Positions 54,431-62,947 of a stretch of 64,000 bases of DNA are shown in pieces; the first letter of the stretch is position 1; each line of letters begins with the position of its first letter. The position numbers were made by a program, and so were the translations under genes. The stretch covers positions 1-64,000 of the forward strand of contig CAZMSN010000006.1 in assembly GCA_964569015.1 (NCBI GenBank), in the 5' to 3' direction. This DNA comes from CAYQEC01 sp964569015 (GTDB taxonomy: Bacteria > Actinomycetota > Acidimicrobiia > Spongiisociales > UBA5794). Below the pieces are notes generated by a model. It was not told the origin of the DNA and ran no database searches. It was given only the letters and a program-made list of their open reading frames with translations.

Positions 54431-55002
54431 TCCGGCTCCGCGTCGAGCGTTCTCCGCTCCGGCAGCTCCTCTTCTGTCTGGCAGGAGTCCTGCTGCTGGT
54501 GGCCGCGGTGGACATCGTGTGGACGCACAAGGTCTCGGATCCACCCGACACGGGCAACGACGGCGGCCTCACCTCGCGCGGGCTCGTCGAGCGTCGCACC
54601 GACGTCATCTGGGGGACCTTGTTCATCGTTGCAGGCGGCGCGCTGGTTCTCGTGTCGCTGGGCGGATTGACGAGCCGCCGGCCGGTCGTCGAGGTGACGG
54701 ACGACGAGCTTCGTCTCAGGGTGGCCGGTCCGGCGAGGATGATCGCCATTCCCTGGAACGAGGTGGTATCGGTGCGGTCCGGGAGCGATGACGGTGACGG
54801 CCGCGTTCCGGCACGAGTGCTGCTGGTGGACGTCGTCGAGCCCGTTCGATATCCGGAGGCGCTGTGGGGCGCGGAATGGCGAGACTCGACCCTGGTGGTC
54901 GACGCCGACTCGTGGGGGATACCGCCCGAACAGGTGGCGATCCACGCCAATTTGGCGTTGGAGGCCCATCGGCGTTGGGGCACGCCGGTTCAGGAGGTGT
55001 GA
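54427..55002 (+). CDS. membrane protein with PH-like C-terminal domain, hypothetical
   Basis: 191 residues. Two hydrophobic segments (about 13-32 and 60-80) flank a polar loop, and the C-terminal half looks like a small beta domain (VEVTDDELRLRVAGPARMIA, IPWNEVVSVRSGS), similar to bacterial PH domains. ATG 54427 overlaps the pyrE stop, so they are co-translated. No name is justified. Confidence 0.7.
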   Translation: MIRLRVERSPLRQLLFCLAGVLLLVAAVDIVWTHKVSDPPDTGNDGGLTSRGLVERRTDVIWGTLFIVAGGALVLVSLGGLTSRRPVVEVTDDELRLRVAGPARMIAIPWNEVVSVRSGSDDGDGRVPARVLLVDVVEPVRYPEALWGAEWRDSTLVVDADSWGIPPEQVAIHANLALEAHRRWGTPVQEV

Positions 55003-55006
55003 GCTG

Positions 55007-55768
55007 GTGTTGATCGGATGCCACGTGTCGTCGGCGGACCCGCTGGTGGCGGCGGTCGAACGTGGGGCAGACCTGGTGCAGATCTTCCTGTCGAATCCTC
55101 AGTCCTATAAGGCGCCGAAGCCGCGATCCGACGCCGACGAGCTGAAGGCCGCCGGTATCCCGATCTACGTCCATGCCCCGTACATCATGAATCCGGCCTC
55201 TCCCAACAACCGGATCCGGATCCCGAGTCGCAAGACGCTGGCCGACACGGTGCAGGCTGCCGCCGGCATCGGAGCTGCCGGGGTGATCGTGCACGGCGGT
55301 CATGTGGATGACAGCGAGGACCTCGCAGTTGGGTTCGAGCGATGGCGCAAGGTGTTCGGGCAGGGGGACGAGTGGCCGGTTCCTGTCCTGATCGAGAACA
55401 CGGCCGGGGGAGCGAACGCGGTGGTTCGCGAGCTGGCGAACTACGGGCCGCTGTGGGATGCGATCGGCGAGTTCAACGTGGGGGTGTGCCTCGACACCTG
55501 CCACGCTTGGGCGGCAGGTGAGGATCTGGCCACGGCGGTCGAGAGAGTGAGGGAGTTCACCGGCCGGATCGACCTGGTCCACTGCAACGATTCCCGAGAT
55601 CCGAGCGACAGTCGGCGCGACCGGCACGCCAATCTCGGTGCGGGCATGATCCCCGAGGGGCTGATCGTCGGCTTCGTCAGAGAGGCAGCGGCGCCGGTGG
55701 TGTTGGAGACCCCCGACGACGACGGTGGGCAGGCCGCCGATATTGCTTGGTTGCGGGAGCGGCTCTGA
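55007..55768 (+). CDS. nfo: endonuclease IV (AP endonuclease family 2)
   Basis: A 253-residue TIM-barrel enzyme that cuts DNA at abasic sites. GCHVSSADPLVAAVERGADLV, VQIFLSNPQSYK, IYVHAPYIMNPAS, GVIVHGGH, LIENTAGG, VCLDTCHAWAAG and LVHCNDSRDPSDSRRDRHANLG carry the zinc ligands expected for the family. It is slightly shorter than E. coli Nfo. GTG 55007 has AGGAGG 9 bases upstream. The 3' end overlaps the probable start of the next gene. Confidence 0.93.
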   Translation: MLIGCHVSSADPLVAAVERGADLVQIFLSNPQSYKAPKPRSDADELKAAGIPIYVHAPYIMNPASPNNRIRIPSRKTLADTVQAAAGIGAAGVIVHGGHVDDSEDLAVGFERWRKVFGQGDEWPVPVLIENTAGGANAVVRELANYGPLWDAIGEFNVGVCLDTCHAWAAGEDLATAVERVREFTGRIDLVHCNDSRDPSDSRRDRHANLGAGMIPEGLIVGFVREAAAPVVLETPDDDGGQAADIAWLRERL

Positions 55769-57165
55769 CGTCGATTCGCCCAGGCGGCGCCCCCGATCCC
55801 GAAGCCGGACGCCCGATACCATCGCGAGCCAGGTCGCCGTGGTGTCGCCTCCGTGCGGTTCTCGCTTGCCTCGTGACGGCTCTGCTGGCGGCGGCTTGCG
55901 CCCCGGGGGCGGCCGAGGAGGAGAACGAGCAGGCGGCTCCGCTGACCACCCTGCCCGCGGTCACGACGACAACGACGACGACAACGACGACCACCACCAC
56001 GTTGCCCCCGCGCTTCACGCTCGAGGGAACGGTCGTCACGTCCGATGGCGTGCCGCTCCCCGGCGCGGTCGTCGTGGCCGGCGAGGCATCGACGGTGACC
56101 GGCGCCGACGGCGCGTTCCTCATCGAGGATGTCCCGGAGTCCACGGTGTCCATCGGCCGTCCCGCCTGGGAGCCGTCCGAGGTCGAGTTCGATGGTTCGC
56201 CGGGACCGTTGACGGTGACGCTCGAGCCGCGGCGGGTCCGGGCGTTGCGCGTGATCGGGGACGCTGCGGCCGATTCGGAGACCTTCGCCTCGCTGCTGTC
56301 GATGGCGGAGACATCGGAGATCAACGCCTTGGTGTTCGACACCAAGGACGAGGGAGGGCTCGTGCACTACGCCACCGAGGTGCAGGAGGCGTGGGACATC
56401 GGGGCGGCCGAGCCGGTCTACGACCCGGTGGCCCTCATCGCCTCCGCCCGGGAGCGGGAGCTCTACGTCATCGCCCGGCTCTCGGTCTTCGAGGACCCGA
56501 TACGGGCGAAGCAGCGGCCCGAACACAAGCTGGCCGGCTCGTGGATCGATCCGACCGATCCGGAGAACTGGGAGTATCCGCTGGAACTCGCCGTCGAGGC
56601 GTGCCGCTTGGGCTTCGACGAGGTCCAGTTCGACTACGTTCGCTTCCCGGCGGGACAGACAGGAGAGGCGGCGCGGCGGCGCTATCCGACCACCCAGGCC
56701 GAGCGTGTCGCGGCCGTCGTCGGGTTCCTCACCGCGGCCGGGGAGCGGCTCCACCCCGAGGGGTGCGCCGTAGCGGCGGATGTCTTCGGGATCGTGATGT
56801 CGTCTCCCACCGACCAGGGCATCGGGCAGCGACCCGAGGAGCTGTCGGAGGTCGTCGACGTTCTCAGCCCGATGGTCTACCCGAGCCACTACGACGACGG
56901 CTGGCTCGGGTTCAGCGAGCCGAACGACCACCCGGCGGCGGTGGTCGCTGATGCACTCGACGACGGGATGGCTCGGATGGGGGGAACCGCCTTGCTGCGA
57001 CCGTGGCTCCAGGCCTTCAGCTATTCGAGCGCCAGCATCCTCGCCGAAATCGACGAGAGCGAGCAGCGCGGGTTGGGCTGGATGCTGTGGAACCCGGGGA
57101 GCCGGTACTCCGCCGACGCGCTTCCGGCCGGCGACGAACCGGAGTCGGACGCCGAGAGCCCATGA
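55747..57165 (+). CDS. lipoprotein with carboxypeptidase-regulatory-like and DUF4015 glycoside-hydrolase-like domains
   Basis: Up to 472 residues. A signal segment RLRAVLACLVTALLAAAC ends in a lipobox Cys, then a Thr-repeat linker, a small beta domain (TLEGTVVTSDGVPLPGAVVV) and a TIM-barrel-like region with NALVFDTKDEGGLVHY, LGFDEVQFDYVRFP, and DVLSPMVYPSHY, the pattern of DUF4015 (putative glycoside hydrolases). It is exported and membrane-bound, probably acting on a cell-wall or capsule sugar. The start is unclear: the frame offers TTG 55747 and no ATG or GTG before the hydrophobic part. It overlaps nfo. Confidence 0.82.
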   Translation: MVAGAALTSIRPGGAPDPEAGRPIPSRARSPWCRLRAVLACLVTALLAAACAPGAAEEENEQAAPLTTLPAVTTTTTTTTTTTTTLPPRFTLEGTVVTSDGVPLPGAVVVAGEASTVTGADGAFLIEDVPESTVSIGRPAWEPSEVEFDGSPGPLTVTLEPRRVRALRVIGDAAADSETFASLLSMAETSEINALVFDTKDEGGLVHYATEVQEAWDIGAAEPVYDPVALIASARERELYVIARLSVFEDPIRAKQRPEHKLAGSWIDPTDPENWEYPLELAVEACRLGFDEVQFDYVRFPAGQTGEAARRRYPTTQAERVAAVVGFLTAAGERLHPEGCAVAADVFGIVMSSPTDQGIGQRPEELSEVVDVLSPMVYPSHYDDGWLGFSEPNDHPAAVVADALDDGMARMGGTALLRPWLQAFSYSSASILAEIDESEQRGLGWMLWNPGSRYSADALPAGDEPESDAESP

Positions 57166-57169
57166 GGAA

Positions 57170-57193
57170 GGGGGCGCCCCGTAGGGCGCCCCC
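57170..57193. terminator. bidirectional hairpin terminator
   Basis: A perfect 10-bp hairpin GGGGGCGCCC / GGGCGCCCCC with loop CGTA, in the 51-base gap between two convergent genes. No T-run follows on either side, as often seen for hairpin terminators in high-GC Actinobacteria. Confidence 0.75.
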
Positions 57194-57216
57194 TCATCGA
57201 CTCGCCGTGTCGGGAT

Positions 57217-58326
57217 TCAGGAGGCCAGGTAGCGCTCGAGGTCCCCGTTGGTGGGGTCCTGGCCCCGGGCGAAGGCCTGCACGTTGTTGCGGGCATCGAC
57301 GTCCCGGTACTGCACCGGCGGGCTCTTCATGAAGTAGGAGGAAGGTGCCAGCAGCGGCCCGCCGATCCCGTCGTCCTTGGCCCGCTTGATGCACCGCACC
57401 GCATCGATGACCACACCGGCCGAGTTGGGAGAGTCCCACACCTCGAGCTTCAGCTCGGCGTTGAGCGGAACGTCGCCGAAGGCGCGGCCCTCGAGCCGGA
57501 TGTACGCCCACTTGCGGTCGGACAGCCAGGGAATGTGGTCCGACGGGCCGATGTGCACGTTGTCGCTGGCGATGCCGTTGTCGAGCTGGGACGTGACCGC
57601 TTGAGTCTTGGAGATCTTCTTCGACTCGAGCCGTTCCCGTTCCAGCATGTTCTTGAAGTCCATGTTGCCGCCGACGTTGAGCTGGTAGGTCCGGTCGACG
57701 GTGACCCCGCGGTCCTCGAAGAGCCGGGCCAGGTTGCGGTGGAGGATGGTTGCGCCGACCTGCGACTTGATGTCGTCGCCGATGATCGGAACACCGGCCT
57801 CGTGGAACTTGCGGGCCCAGGCCGGGTCGGAGGCGATGAATGCCGGGATACAGTTGACGAATCCCACCCCGGCGTCGAGGGCCGCCTGGGCGTAGAACCG
57901 CGCCGCCTCCTCGGAGCCGACCGGGAGGTAGTTGACGAGCACGTCGGCGCCGCTCGCCCGGAGGGCCTCGGCGACGTCGACCGGCTCGGCTGCCGACTCC
58001 TCGATAGTCATCCGGTAGTACTTGCCGAGCCCGTCGAGGGTGGGTCCGCGCTGCACGGTGACGCCGATCTCGGGGACGTCGGTGAAGCGGATGGTGTTGT
58101 TCTGACCCATCCACATGGCCTTGCCGATGTCCTCGCCCACCTTGGTGGCGTCCACGTCGAAGGCGGCGACGAACTCGACGTCGCCGACGTGGTAGCCGGC
58201 GAGCACGACGTTCATCAAGCCGGGGACGTCCTCGCTGGGATCGGCGTTGCGGTAGTACTCGACGCCTTGGATGAGTGAGTTGGCGCAGTTACCGAGACCG
58301 GCGATCGCGACCTTGACCTTGTTCAT
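57217..58326 (-). CDS. ino1: myo-inositol-1-phosphate synthase
   Basis: A 369-residue NAD-dependent enzyme that makes inositol 1-phosphate from glucose 6-phosphate. It is the short actinobacterial type: VAIAGLGNCANSLIQGVEYY binds NAD, and NYLPVGSEEAARFYAQAALD, GDDIKSQVGATILHRNL and NVGGNMDFKNML form the active site. Inositol feeds phosphatidylinositol and mycothiol in Actinobacteria. The start overlaps the PadR regulator stop (ATGA), so the regulator probably controls it. Confidence 0.97.
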   Translation of the reverse strand: MNKVKVAIAGLGNCANSLIQGVEYYRNADPSEDVPGLMNVVLAGYHVGDVEFVAAFDVDATKVGEDIGKAMWMGQNNTIRFTDVPEIGVTVQRGPTLDGLGKYYRMTIEESAAEPVDVAEALRASGADVLVNYLPVGSEEAARFYAQAALDAGVGFVNCIPAFIASDPAWARKFHEAGVPIIGDDIKSQVGATILHRNLARLFEDRGVTVDRTYQLNVGGNMDFKNMLERERLESKKISKTQAVTSQLDNGIASDNVHIGPSDHIPWLSDRKWAYIRLEGRAFGDVPLNAELKLEVWDSPNSAGVVIDAVRCIKRAKDDGIGGPLLAPSSYFMKSPPVQYRDVDARNNVQAFARGQDPTNGDLERYLAS

Positions 58327-58868
58327 CGATGTCCTCCCATGAGCATCCGGGGAGTGTCGACGTCGTGCTCGGATCGCGCATGTGCGATGAGCTCGTCGAG
58401 CCAGCCGATGTCGGCCTCGGCTGTTCCCACGTTGTGTTTCAGTAGCGCAATCGTGTAGTGATCGACTGAGGCCTCGGCGGGGACCTTGCGCAGCGCCTTG
58501 CGCGCATCGGTGAGCCGGGCGACCAGTTGGCTGCGTCGCCGCTTGAGGGTGCGCAGCCGCGCGGGCGGTTCGAGATACTCGAAGAACGCCAGCCGCATGC
58601 TGAAGCGGCGGTCTTCTTCCGTCTCGGTGGCGTCCGTGTCGAGGATGCGAGCGAACTCGCGCTCCCCGCGGTCGGTGAGTCGATACGCCTTGCGTCGTCC
58701 CGTCTGTCGCAGCGCCTCGATCAGCCCTCGCTTCTCGAGTCGTCGCAGGGCCGGATAGAGGGAGCCGAAGGACACCCGCAGAAACCCGAGCTCGGTGAGT
58801 TGCCGTCTGAGCTCATAGCCGTGGTGGGGGTGCCTACGGAGGAGTCCGAGCACTGCGAGATCGAGCAT
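58323..58868 (-). CDS. PadR-family transcriptional regulator
   Basis: 181 residues: a winged helix-turn-helix of the PadR type (LDLAVLGLLRRHPHHGYELR, SFGSLYPALRRLEKRGLI, RRKAYRLTDRGEREF), then a helical dimerisation domain to the end. Its position, upstream of and overlapping ino1, and the perfect palindrome ahead of it point to autoregulation and control of inositol synthesis. ATG 58868 lies 6 bases after TATACT on the minus strand, so the mRNA is likely leaderless. The effector is unknown. Confidence 0.93.
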   Translation of the reverse strand: MLDLAVLGLLRRHPHHGYELRRQLTELGFLRVSFGSLYPALRRLEKRGLIEALRQTGRRKAYRLTDRGEREFARILDTDATETEEDRRFSMRLAFFEYLEPPARLRTLKRRRSQLVARLTDARKALRKVPAEASVDHYTIALLKHNVGTAEADIGWLDELIAHARSEHDVDTPRMLMGGHR

Positions 58869-58878
58869 GGGGCGAGTA

Positions 58879-58910
58879 TATCGATTCGATATAGATATAG
58901 CGAATCGATA
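58879..58910. promoter_or_regulatory. probable PadR operator
   Basis: A perfect inverted repeat TATCGATTCG / CGAATCGATA, 10-base arms with a 12-base spacer ATATAGATATAG. It lies 10 bases upstream of the padR start and overlaps its -10 (TATACT on the minus strand, 58880-58875). The spacer itself is a direct repeat of ATATAG. Binding here would block padR-ino1 transcription, and it may affect the rightward gene at 59031 too. Confidence 0.85.
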
Positions 58911-59030
58911 CATCGACTACCGGATGCCCGAGGGAACCTCGCAACTGCCCCGGGTACCCGCGACAGCAGGCGCCTTGCGTGTTGTGGCCTCACGGACCTT
59001 GAATGGGGGCACCGGACAAGGGGATCACGG

Positions 59031-59405
59031 GTGGACCTGCTGGGAGACCTGCATTCGTGGGTGCGCTGGCCGGCGCTGGCTGCTGTCGTCGGAGCGGTCG
59101 TGATCGCGCTGCTTCGCCATTCCGGTAGGGAATCGGTCAGCTCATCGATCTATGGCGTCGCCGTGGTCGCCCTCGACGTGCAGGTACTGCTTGGGATCCT
59201 CCTGTGGACCTTCGACGCGGGCTGGGACATGGGCACGTTCTTCAAGGCATTCCACCCGCTGGCCATGCTGCTGGCGCTCGCAGCCGCTCATGGCGGGGTG
59301 GCGCTGGCCGGCAAGCGCCCCAGACACGGCGACCTCATCACCTTGGTCGGCTTCACGATGTCACTGGTCCTGGTCGTGTTCGCCATACCGTGGGATCGCC
59401 TCTGA
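59031..59405 (+). CDS. four-span membrane protein, hypothetical (cytochrome-b-like family)
   Basis: 124 residues with four hydrophobic segments: LHSWVRWPALAAVVGAVVIA, VVALDVQVLLGILLWTF, FHPLAMLLALAAAHGG, and a final FTMSLVLVVFAIPW. His residues at the start of helices 1 and 3 and in AAHGG could bind haem, as in a family often labelled cytochrome-b-like, but no haem motif is proven. GTG 59031 follows AAGGGG. Confidence 0.7.
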   Translation: MDLLGDLHSWVRWPALAAVVGAVVIALLRHSGRESVSSSIYGVAVVALDVQVLLGILLWTFDAGWDMGTFFKAFHPLAMLLALAAAHGGVALAGKRPRHGDLITLVGFTMSLVLVVFAIPWDRL

Positions 59406-59427
59406 GCGATCCCTGGCGGCCGGCCGG

Positions 59428-60660
59428 TCACTCGACGAGTCTGGCGTCCTGGACGAACAGATTGCGCGTGAGTGGGTCGATGCCCGACAGCTTGCCCTCG
59501 ATGATGACGGCGTCGCCTGCCGCGACCGGTCGCCGGCCGGCATCATCCGGTAACCCTGCCACCACGTCGACGTCGGTATTGCCGTAGAGGTCGCTGGAGA
59601 CACGAGCCACCGTGATGGAGGCCCTCACGCCGGGGCCTGTTCCGAGGTCGGGATCATTGCGGAAGGGTGCGGCGCTCTTGACGCGGCCTTCCCATCGGAT
59701 CGATGACCTACGGTAGGTCGCATTGAACTTGGCGAGTGTCTCGAAGCTCAAGTCGTCGCCGCCGAAGAGGTCAACGGCGATCGGCTCGGGGTCGGCACTG
59801 ACGACTCCTGGGGAGAGCGACGGCTCGGGGATCGGCTTGCCGAGCGTCTTCCTCCAGCCGGCGACCTCGGGGTCTGCGGGCAGCAGCGTCTCCAGGTCGG
59901 TGAGCCGCTCGGCGGCAGCTGCCTCGTCGCCCGCCGAGGCGAGGGTGTCGAGCTCTCGCAACCGGTTGTCGATGTCGTACGGGTCTGCGGAGGCGAGGCG
60001 GCCGAACTGCTCGGCGATCGCCCGCAGCTCCCCACGGTGGCGGGCGCCGATCAACTCGTCGGCTTCCGCTCCGCCGGTGGTGCCGCCGAAGACTCGGGCG
60101 GTGGCGAGGAGCCGACGCGTCGTGGAGACCAGGGCGTCCGTATCTCTGGTGAGCCCGGATCTCTCGTAGCCGATGTGGCCGTCTCGCACCTGTACCTGGG
60201 GGTAGACGGCGAGGAGCCTGATGAGCGAATCGCGCACGGCAGGCGTGAGCAGCGCCGCCAGTTTCTCCGGATCCGAGGTCTTGACGATGAACGCCTCGTC
60301 GAAAGACGGATCGCCGATCTCGATATCCTGGGCGCCGAACATCTTGGAGAGTCTCCTGAGGGCATGCTCCCGGCTGAGAGCGAAATCGAACCCCTGCGAC
60401 GGGTACTCGACCCGGAAGCGGGTGTCGGTGTGCTGCGACTTGCCGCTGCTGTGTGTGACAGTGTCGATCCGGATCGTATGACCGGCGGACTGCCCGGTGA
60501 TCGTGGGCCGCGAGAATGGGCCCGACGGCGTGAACTCGAGGCCGAGTCGCTGCGCAGCATCAGCCCACCGGGCGTTGGTCTCACGGCTGTAGGTGACCAC
60601 GAACCAGACCGCGAGAGCGACGACTCCGACGCTGGCGAGAGGGATCAACAGCCACAGCAT
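59428..60660 (-). CDS. membrane-anchored protein, hypothetical
   Basis: 410 residues. One N-terminal membrane helix (WLLIPLASVGVVALAVWFVV) is followed by a long soluble part: a domain with TITGQSAGHTIRIDTVTHSS, helical middle, and a C-terminal beta-rich region (IRWEGRVKSAAPF, VRASITVARV, GDAVIIEGKLSGIDPLTRNL) resembling an OB-like fold. I do not recognise the whole. A much longer frame through this gene into 62295 is a shadow. Confidence 0.72.
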   Translation of the reverse strand: MLWLLIPLASVGVVALAVWFVVTYSRETNARWADAAQRLGLEFTPSGPFSRPTITGQSAGHTIRIDTVTHSSGKSQHTDTRFRVEYPSQGFDFALSREHALRRLSKMFGAQDIEIGDPSFDEAFIVKTSDPEKLAALLTPAVRDSLIRLLAVYPQVQVRDGHIGYERSGLTRDTDALVSTTRRLLATARVFGGTTGGAEADELIGARHRGELRAIAEQFGRLASADPYDIDNRLRELDTLASAGDEAAAAERLTDLETLLPADPEVAGWRKTLGKPIPEPSLSPGVVSADPEPIAVDLFGGDDLSFETLAKFNATYRRSSIRWEGRVKSAAPFRNDPDLGTGPGVRASITVARVSSDLYGNTDVDVVAGLPDDAGRRPVAAGDAVIIEGKLSGIDPLTRNLFVQDARLVE

Positions 60661-60894
60661 GCTCGGGAGTCTATGACACGGCGCCGGGTTTCGGGCGGCG
60701 CCATCGAGCTCGTGATGGTGCCGGCTCGCCTCGGGCGGCGGGGAATGCCCGGCGAGTCGGTAGGGTTCCCGGATGAAGAGACCCGTGGCACGGGCGACCC
60801 CCGATGGGGCGGCCGAGGCAACCGGCGCGGGCAACCGGCGACGGAATCGATGTTCCCCCAACCCGAAGGGTGGGGAGAGAGGACCACGACGACG

Positions 60895-61806
60895 ATGTCG
60901 ACAACCATGACCGCTCCCGAGATCCTGGCCCGCAAGGGCGGCGCCAAGATTCGCATGATCACCGCGTACGACGCCCCGACGGCCCGCATCGCAGACCGGG
61001 CCGGCGCCGACGTCATCCTGGTTGGGGACTCGGTGGCCAACGTCGTGTTGGGACGTGGCGACACGCTGGCGATGACGATTGACGAGATGGTCTATCACAC
61101 CAGGGCCGTCGCCGGCACGGCGCCGCACGCCCTGGTGGTGGGCGACATGCCGTGGCTGAGCTACCACACCTCCGCTGAGGACACGGTGCTCAACGCCGGC
61201 CGGCTGGTGCGGGAAGGGGGCGCCGAGGCCGTCAAGCTGGAGGGCGGCCGCAAGCGGGTTCCGATGATCGAGGCGGTGCGCGACGCCGAGATCCCGGTGA
61301 TGGGACACCTCGGGTTGACGCCGCAATCGGTGCACGCCATGGGCGGCTACCGAGTGCAGGGCCGGAAGGCAGCCGATGCGTATGAGCTGGTATCGGACGC
61401 CAGGGGGCTGGCCGATGCCGGGGTGTTCGCGATCGTGCTCGAAGGCGTACCCGACCTGCTCGCCGAGATGATCACCGCCGAGGTGGCGGTGCCGACGATC
61501 GGGATAGGCGCCGGTGCGGCCTGCGACGGCCAGGTGCTCGTGTTCCACGACGTGCTCGGTCTCGGTGAGGGCCGCCTTCCCAAGTTCGTGCGGCAGTATG
61601 CCGATCTGTCGGCCGTCGCGGTCGCCGCGCTGGAGCGCTTCTTCGAGGACGTCCAGAGCGGGGCGTTTCCGGGGGAGGATGAGACGTATCACATGCCCGA
61701 GGAGTCGGCCGCAATCCTGCGCGAGCTTCGTGAGAGCGCCGGCACGCTCCCGGGCGCCGGCTTGGTGGCGGACGACCTTCTCGCCGACGAGGCGATGGAG
61801 CGTTAG
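60895..61806 (+). CDS. panB: 3-methyl-2-oxobutanoate hydroxymethyltransferase
   Basis: A 303-residue TIM-barrel enzyme of pantothenate synthesis; it adds a hydroxymethyl group from methylenetetrahydrofolate to ketoisovalerate. It shows MITAYDAPTARIADRAGADV, VGDSVANVVLGRGDTL, metal ligand Asp in VVGDMPWLSYH, VKLEGG, MGHLGLTPQSVH and IGIGAGAACDGQVLV. ATG 60895 or 60907 may be the start. It is not next to panC or panD here. Confidence 0.96.
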   Translation: MSTTMTAPEILARKGGAKIRMITAYDAPTARIADRAGADVILVGDSVANVVLGRGDTLAMTIDEMVYHTRAVAGTAPHALVVGDMPWLSYHTSAEDTVLNAGRLVREGGAEAVKLEGGRKRVPMIEAVRDAEIPVMGHLGLTPQSVHAMGGYRVQGRKAADAYELVSDARGLADAGVFAIVLEGVPDLLAEMITAEVAVPTIGIGAGAACDGQVLVFHDVLGLGEGRLPKFVRQYADLSAVAVAALERFFEDVQSGAFPGEDETYHMPEESAAILRELRESAGTLPGAGLVADDLLADEAMER

Positions 61807-61851
61807 CGAGGTCTCCTCAAGGACCGGCCGCCGGGGCCGTAGGCTGACCCC

Positions 61852-62470
61852 ATGTCGAGGGCTCGCTGGACGTTGATGGCGATCGTGGTGGTGACGGCCG
61901 CCTCGTGCGGTGAGACGGCAGCGACCACGACGGCAGCGACCACGACGGCNNNNNNNNNNNNNNNNNNNNNNNNNNNNNNNNNNNNNNNNNNNNNNNNNNN
62001 NNNNNNNNNNNNNNNNNNNNNNNNNNNNNNNNNNNNNNNNNNNNNNNNNGACGGCAGCGACCACGACGGCAGCGACCACGACGGCCGTCGCGGGGCCATT
62101 CGCCGATTTCTCAATCGCCGACATCGCCGTGGCGGGCACTTCGCTGCGAGTCGCGGTCGCCGACACCGGCGCGCTGCGGGCGCGAGGGCTGATGGGCGTG
62201 ACGGATCTCGGGGAGCTGGACGGGATGCTGTTCGTCTTTCCTGCCGACACGGCGGGCGGCTTCTGGATGAAGAACACCCTGATCCCCCTCGACATCTGGT
62301 TCTTCGATGCCGCCGGAGCATTCGTGGACGCACTCGCGATGGAGCCGTGCGAGGCCGACCCCTGTCCGGTGTACGAACCGTCGGCGGCCTATCGCTGTGC
62401 GGTGGAGACTCCGGCGGGATCCCAGGCCGAGCCGGGGCCCGACGCCATGCTGGAGATCGTGGGGTCCTGA
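61852..62470 (+). CDS. DUF192 lipoprotein, interrupted by assembly gap
   Basis: The N-terminal part gives a lipoprotein signal (MAIVVVTAASCG) and the beginning of a Thr/Ala repeat encoded by a 15-base repeat (ACGACGGCAGCGACC); the repeat continues on the far side of the 100-N gap. The C-terminal domain (from about 62095) is DUF192: ARGLMGVTDLGELDGMLFVF, FWMKNTLIPLDIWFF. The two ends are in different frames with 100 N, so the true gap length is not 100. TAGGCT lies 6 bases before ATG 61852. Confidence 0.75.
61950..62049. other. assembly gap, 100 N
   Basis: A placeholder of exactly 100 N inside the 15-base Thr/Ala-coding tandem repeat. Both flanks carry the same repeat (GACGGCAGCGACCAC), which explains the assembly break. 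The true repeat number is unknown. Confidence 0.97.
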
Positions 62471-62503
62471 GGCACCCGGCTGGTTCAATGCCACGGCTGT
62501 GGT

Positions 62504-62509
62504 TACAAT
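62504..62509 (+). promoter_or_regulatory. possible -10 element of the rpsF operon
   Basis: TACAAT, 82 bases before rpsF, in the only intergenic space ahead of the operon. No good -35 stands at 16-18 bases. The leader after it contains short stems (GCTCG... CGAG near 62550), which could bind the S6:S18 complex as in other bacteria, but this is a guess. Confidence 0.4.
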
Positions 62510-62590
62510 CGACCCGCCTGCGAACACCCCTGCTCCCGGAGCGTCCGGGGGCCGCTCGTTCCGGCGAGTGTCCAGAGGAGGTGATGTTTC

Positions 62591-62878
62591 TTGCGTTCGT
62601 ATGAGTTGATGATGATCCACCGGCCTGAGATGGCCGAGACGGACGTCCGTTCCCACATTGGCGAGGTCGAATCGGCCATCGCCGACGGCGGCACCGTCAC
62701 CGACACCGATTTCTGGGGAAAGCGGCGCTTTGCCTACGAGATCGATCACGTCCACGAGGGCTACTACTCGGTGCTGCAATTCAGCGGCGAGACCGATCTG
62801 GTGGAGCGCCTCAACCGGGCCCTCGGACTTCACGACGCCGTGATCCGCCACAAGATCATCCGCCGCAGCGACGCGTGA
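62591..62878 (+). CDS. rpsF: ribosomal protein bS6
   Basis: 95 residues, opening MRSYELMMIHRPEM and containing DFWGKRRFAYEIDHVHEGYYS, typical of bS6. It pairs with bS18 in the small subunit. The start is TTG 62591, supported by a strong AGAGGAGGTGAT just upstream; no ATG is available at the conserved place. First gene of rpsF-ssb-rpsR-rplI. Confidence 0.96.
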   Translation: MRSYELMMIHRPEMAETDVRSHIGEVESAIADGGTVTDTDFWGKRRFAYEIDHVHEGYYSVLQFSGETDLVERLNRALGLHDAVIRHKIIRRSDA

Positions 62879-62947
62879 GCTATTCCGTGTCGCACCCGTC
62901 CCACACACTGATAGATGAGATGAGCACACAGAGCAGAGAGAGCAGCG

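Noticed and set aside
60661..60894. A possible riboswitch ahead of panB, with GCAACCGGCG repeated twice
   Set aside because: I tried to match known riboswitch cores and none fits. The repeat is short and the region is only GC-rich.
59428..62295. A very long minus-strand frame of about 955 codons across panB and the second gap
   Set aside because: Only the part from 59428 to 60660 looks like protein. The rest is antisense to panB and the DUF192 gene and runs through the N placeholder.
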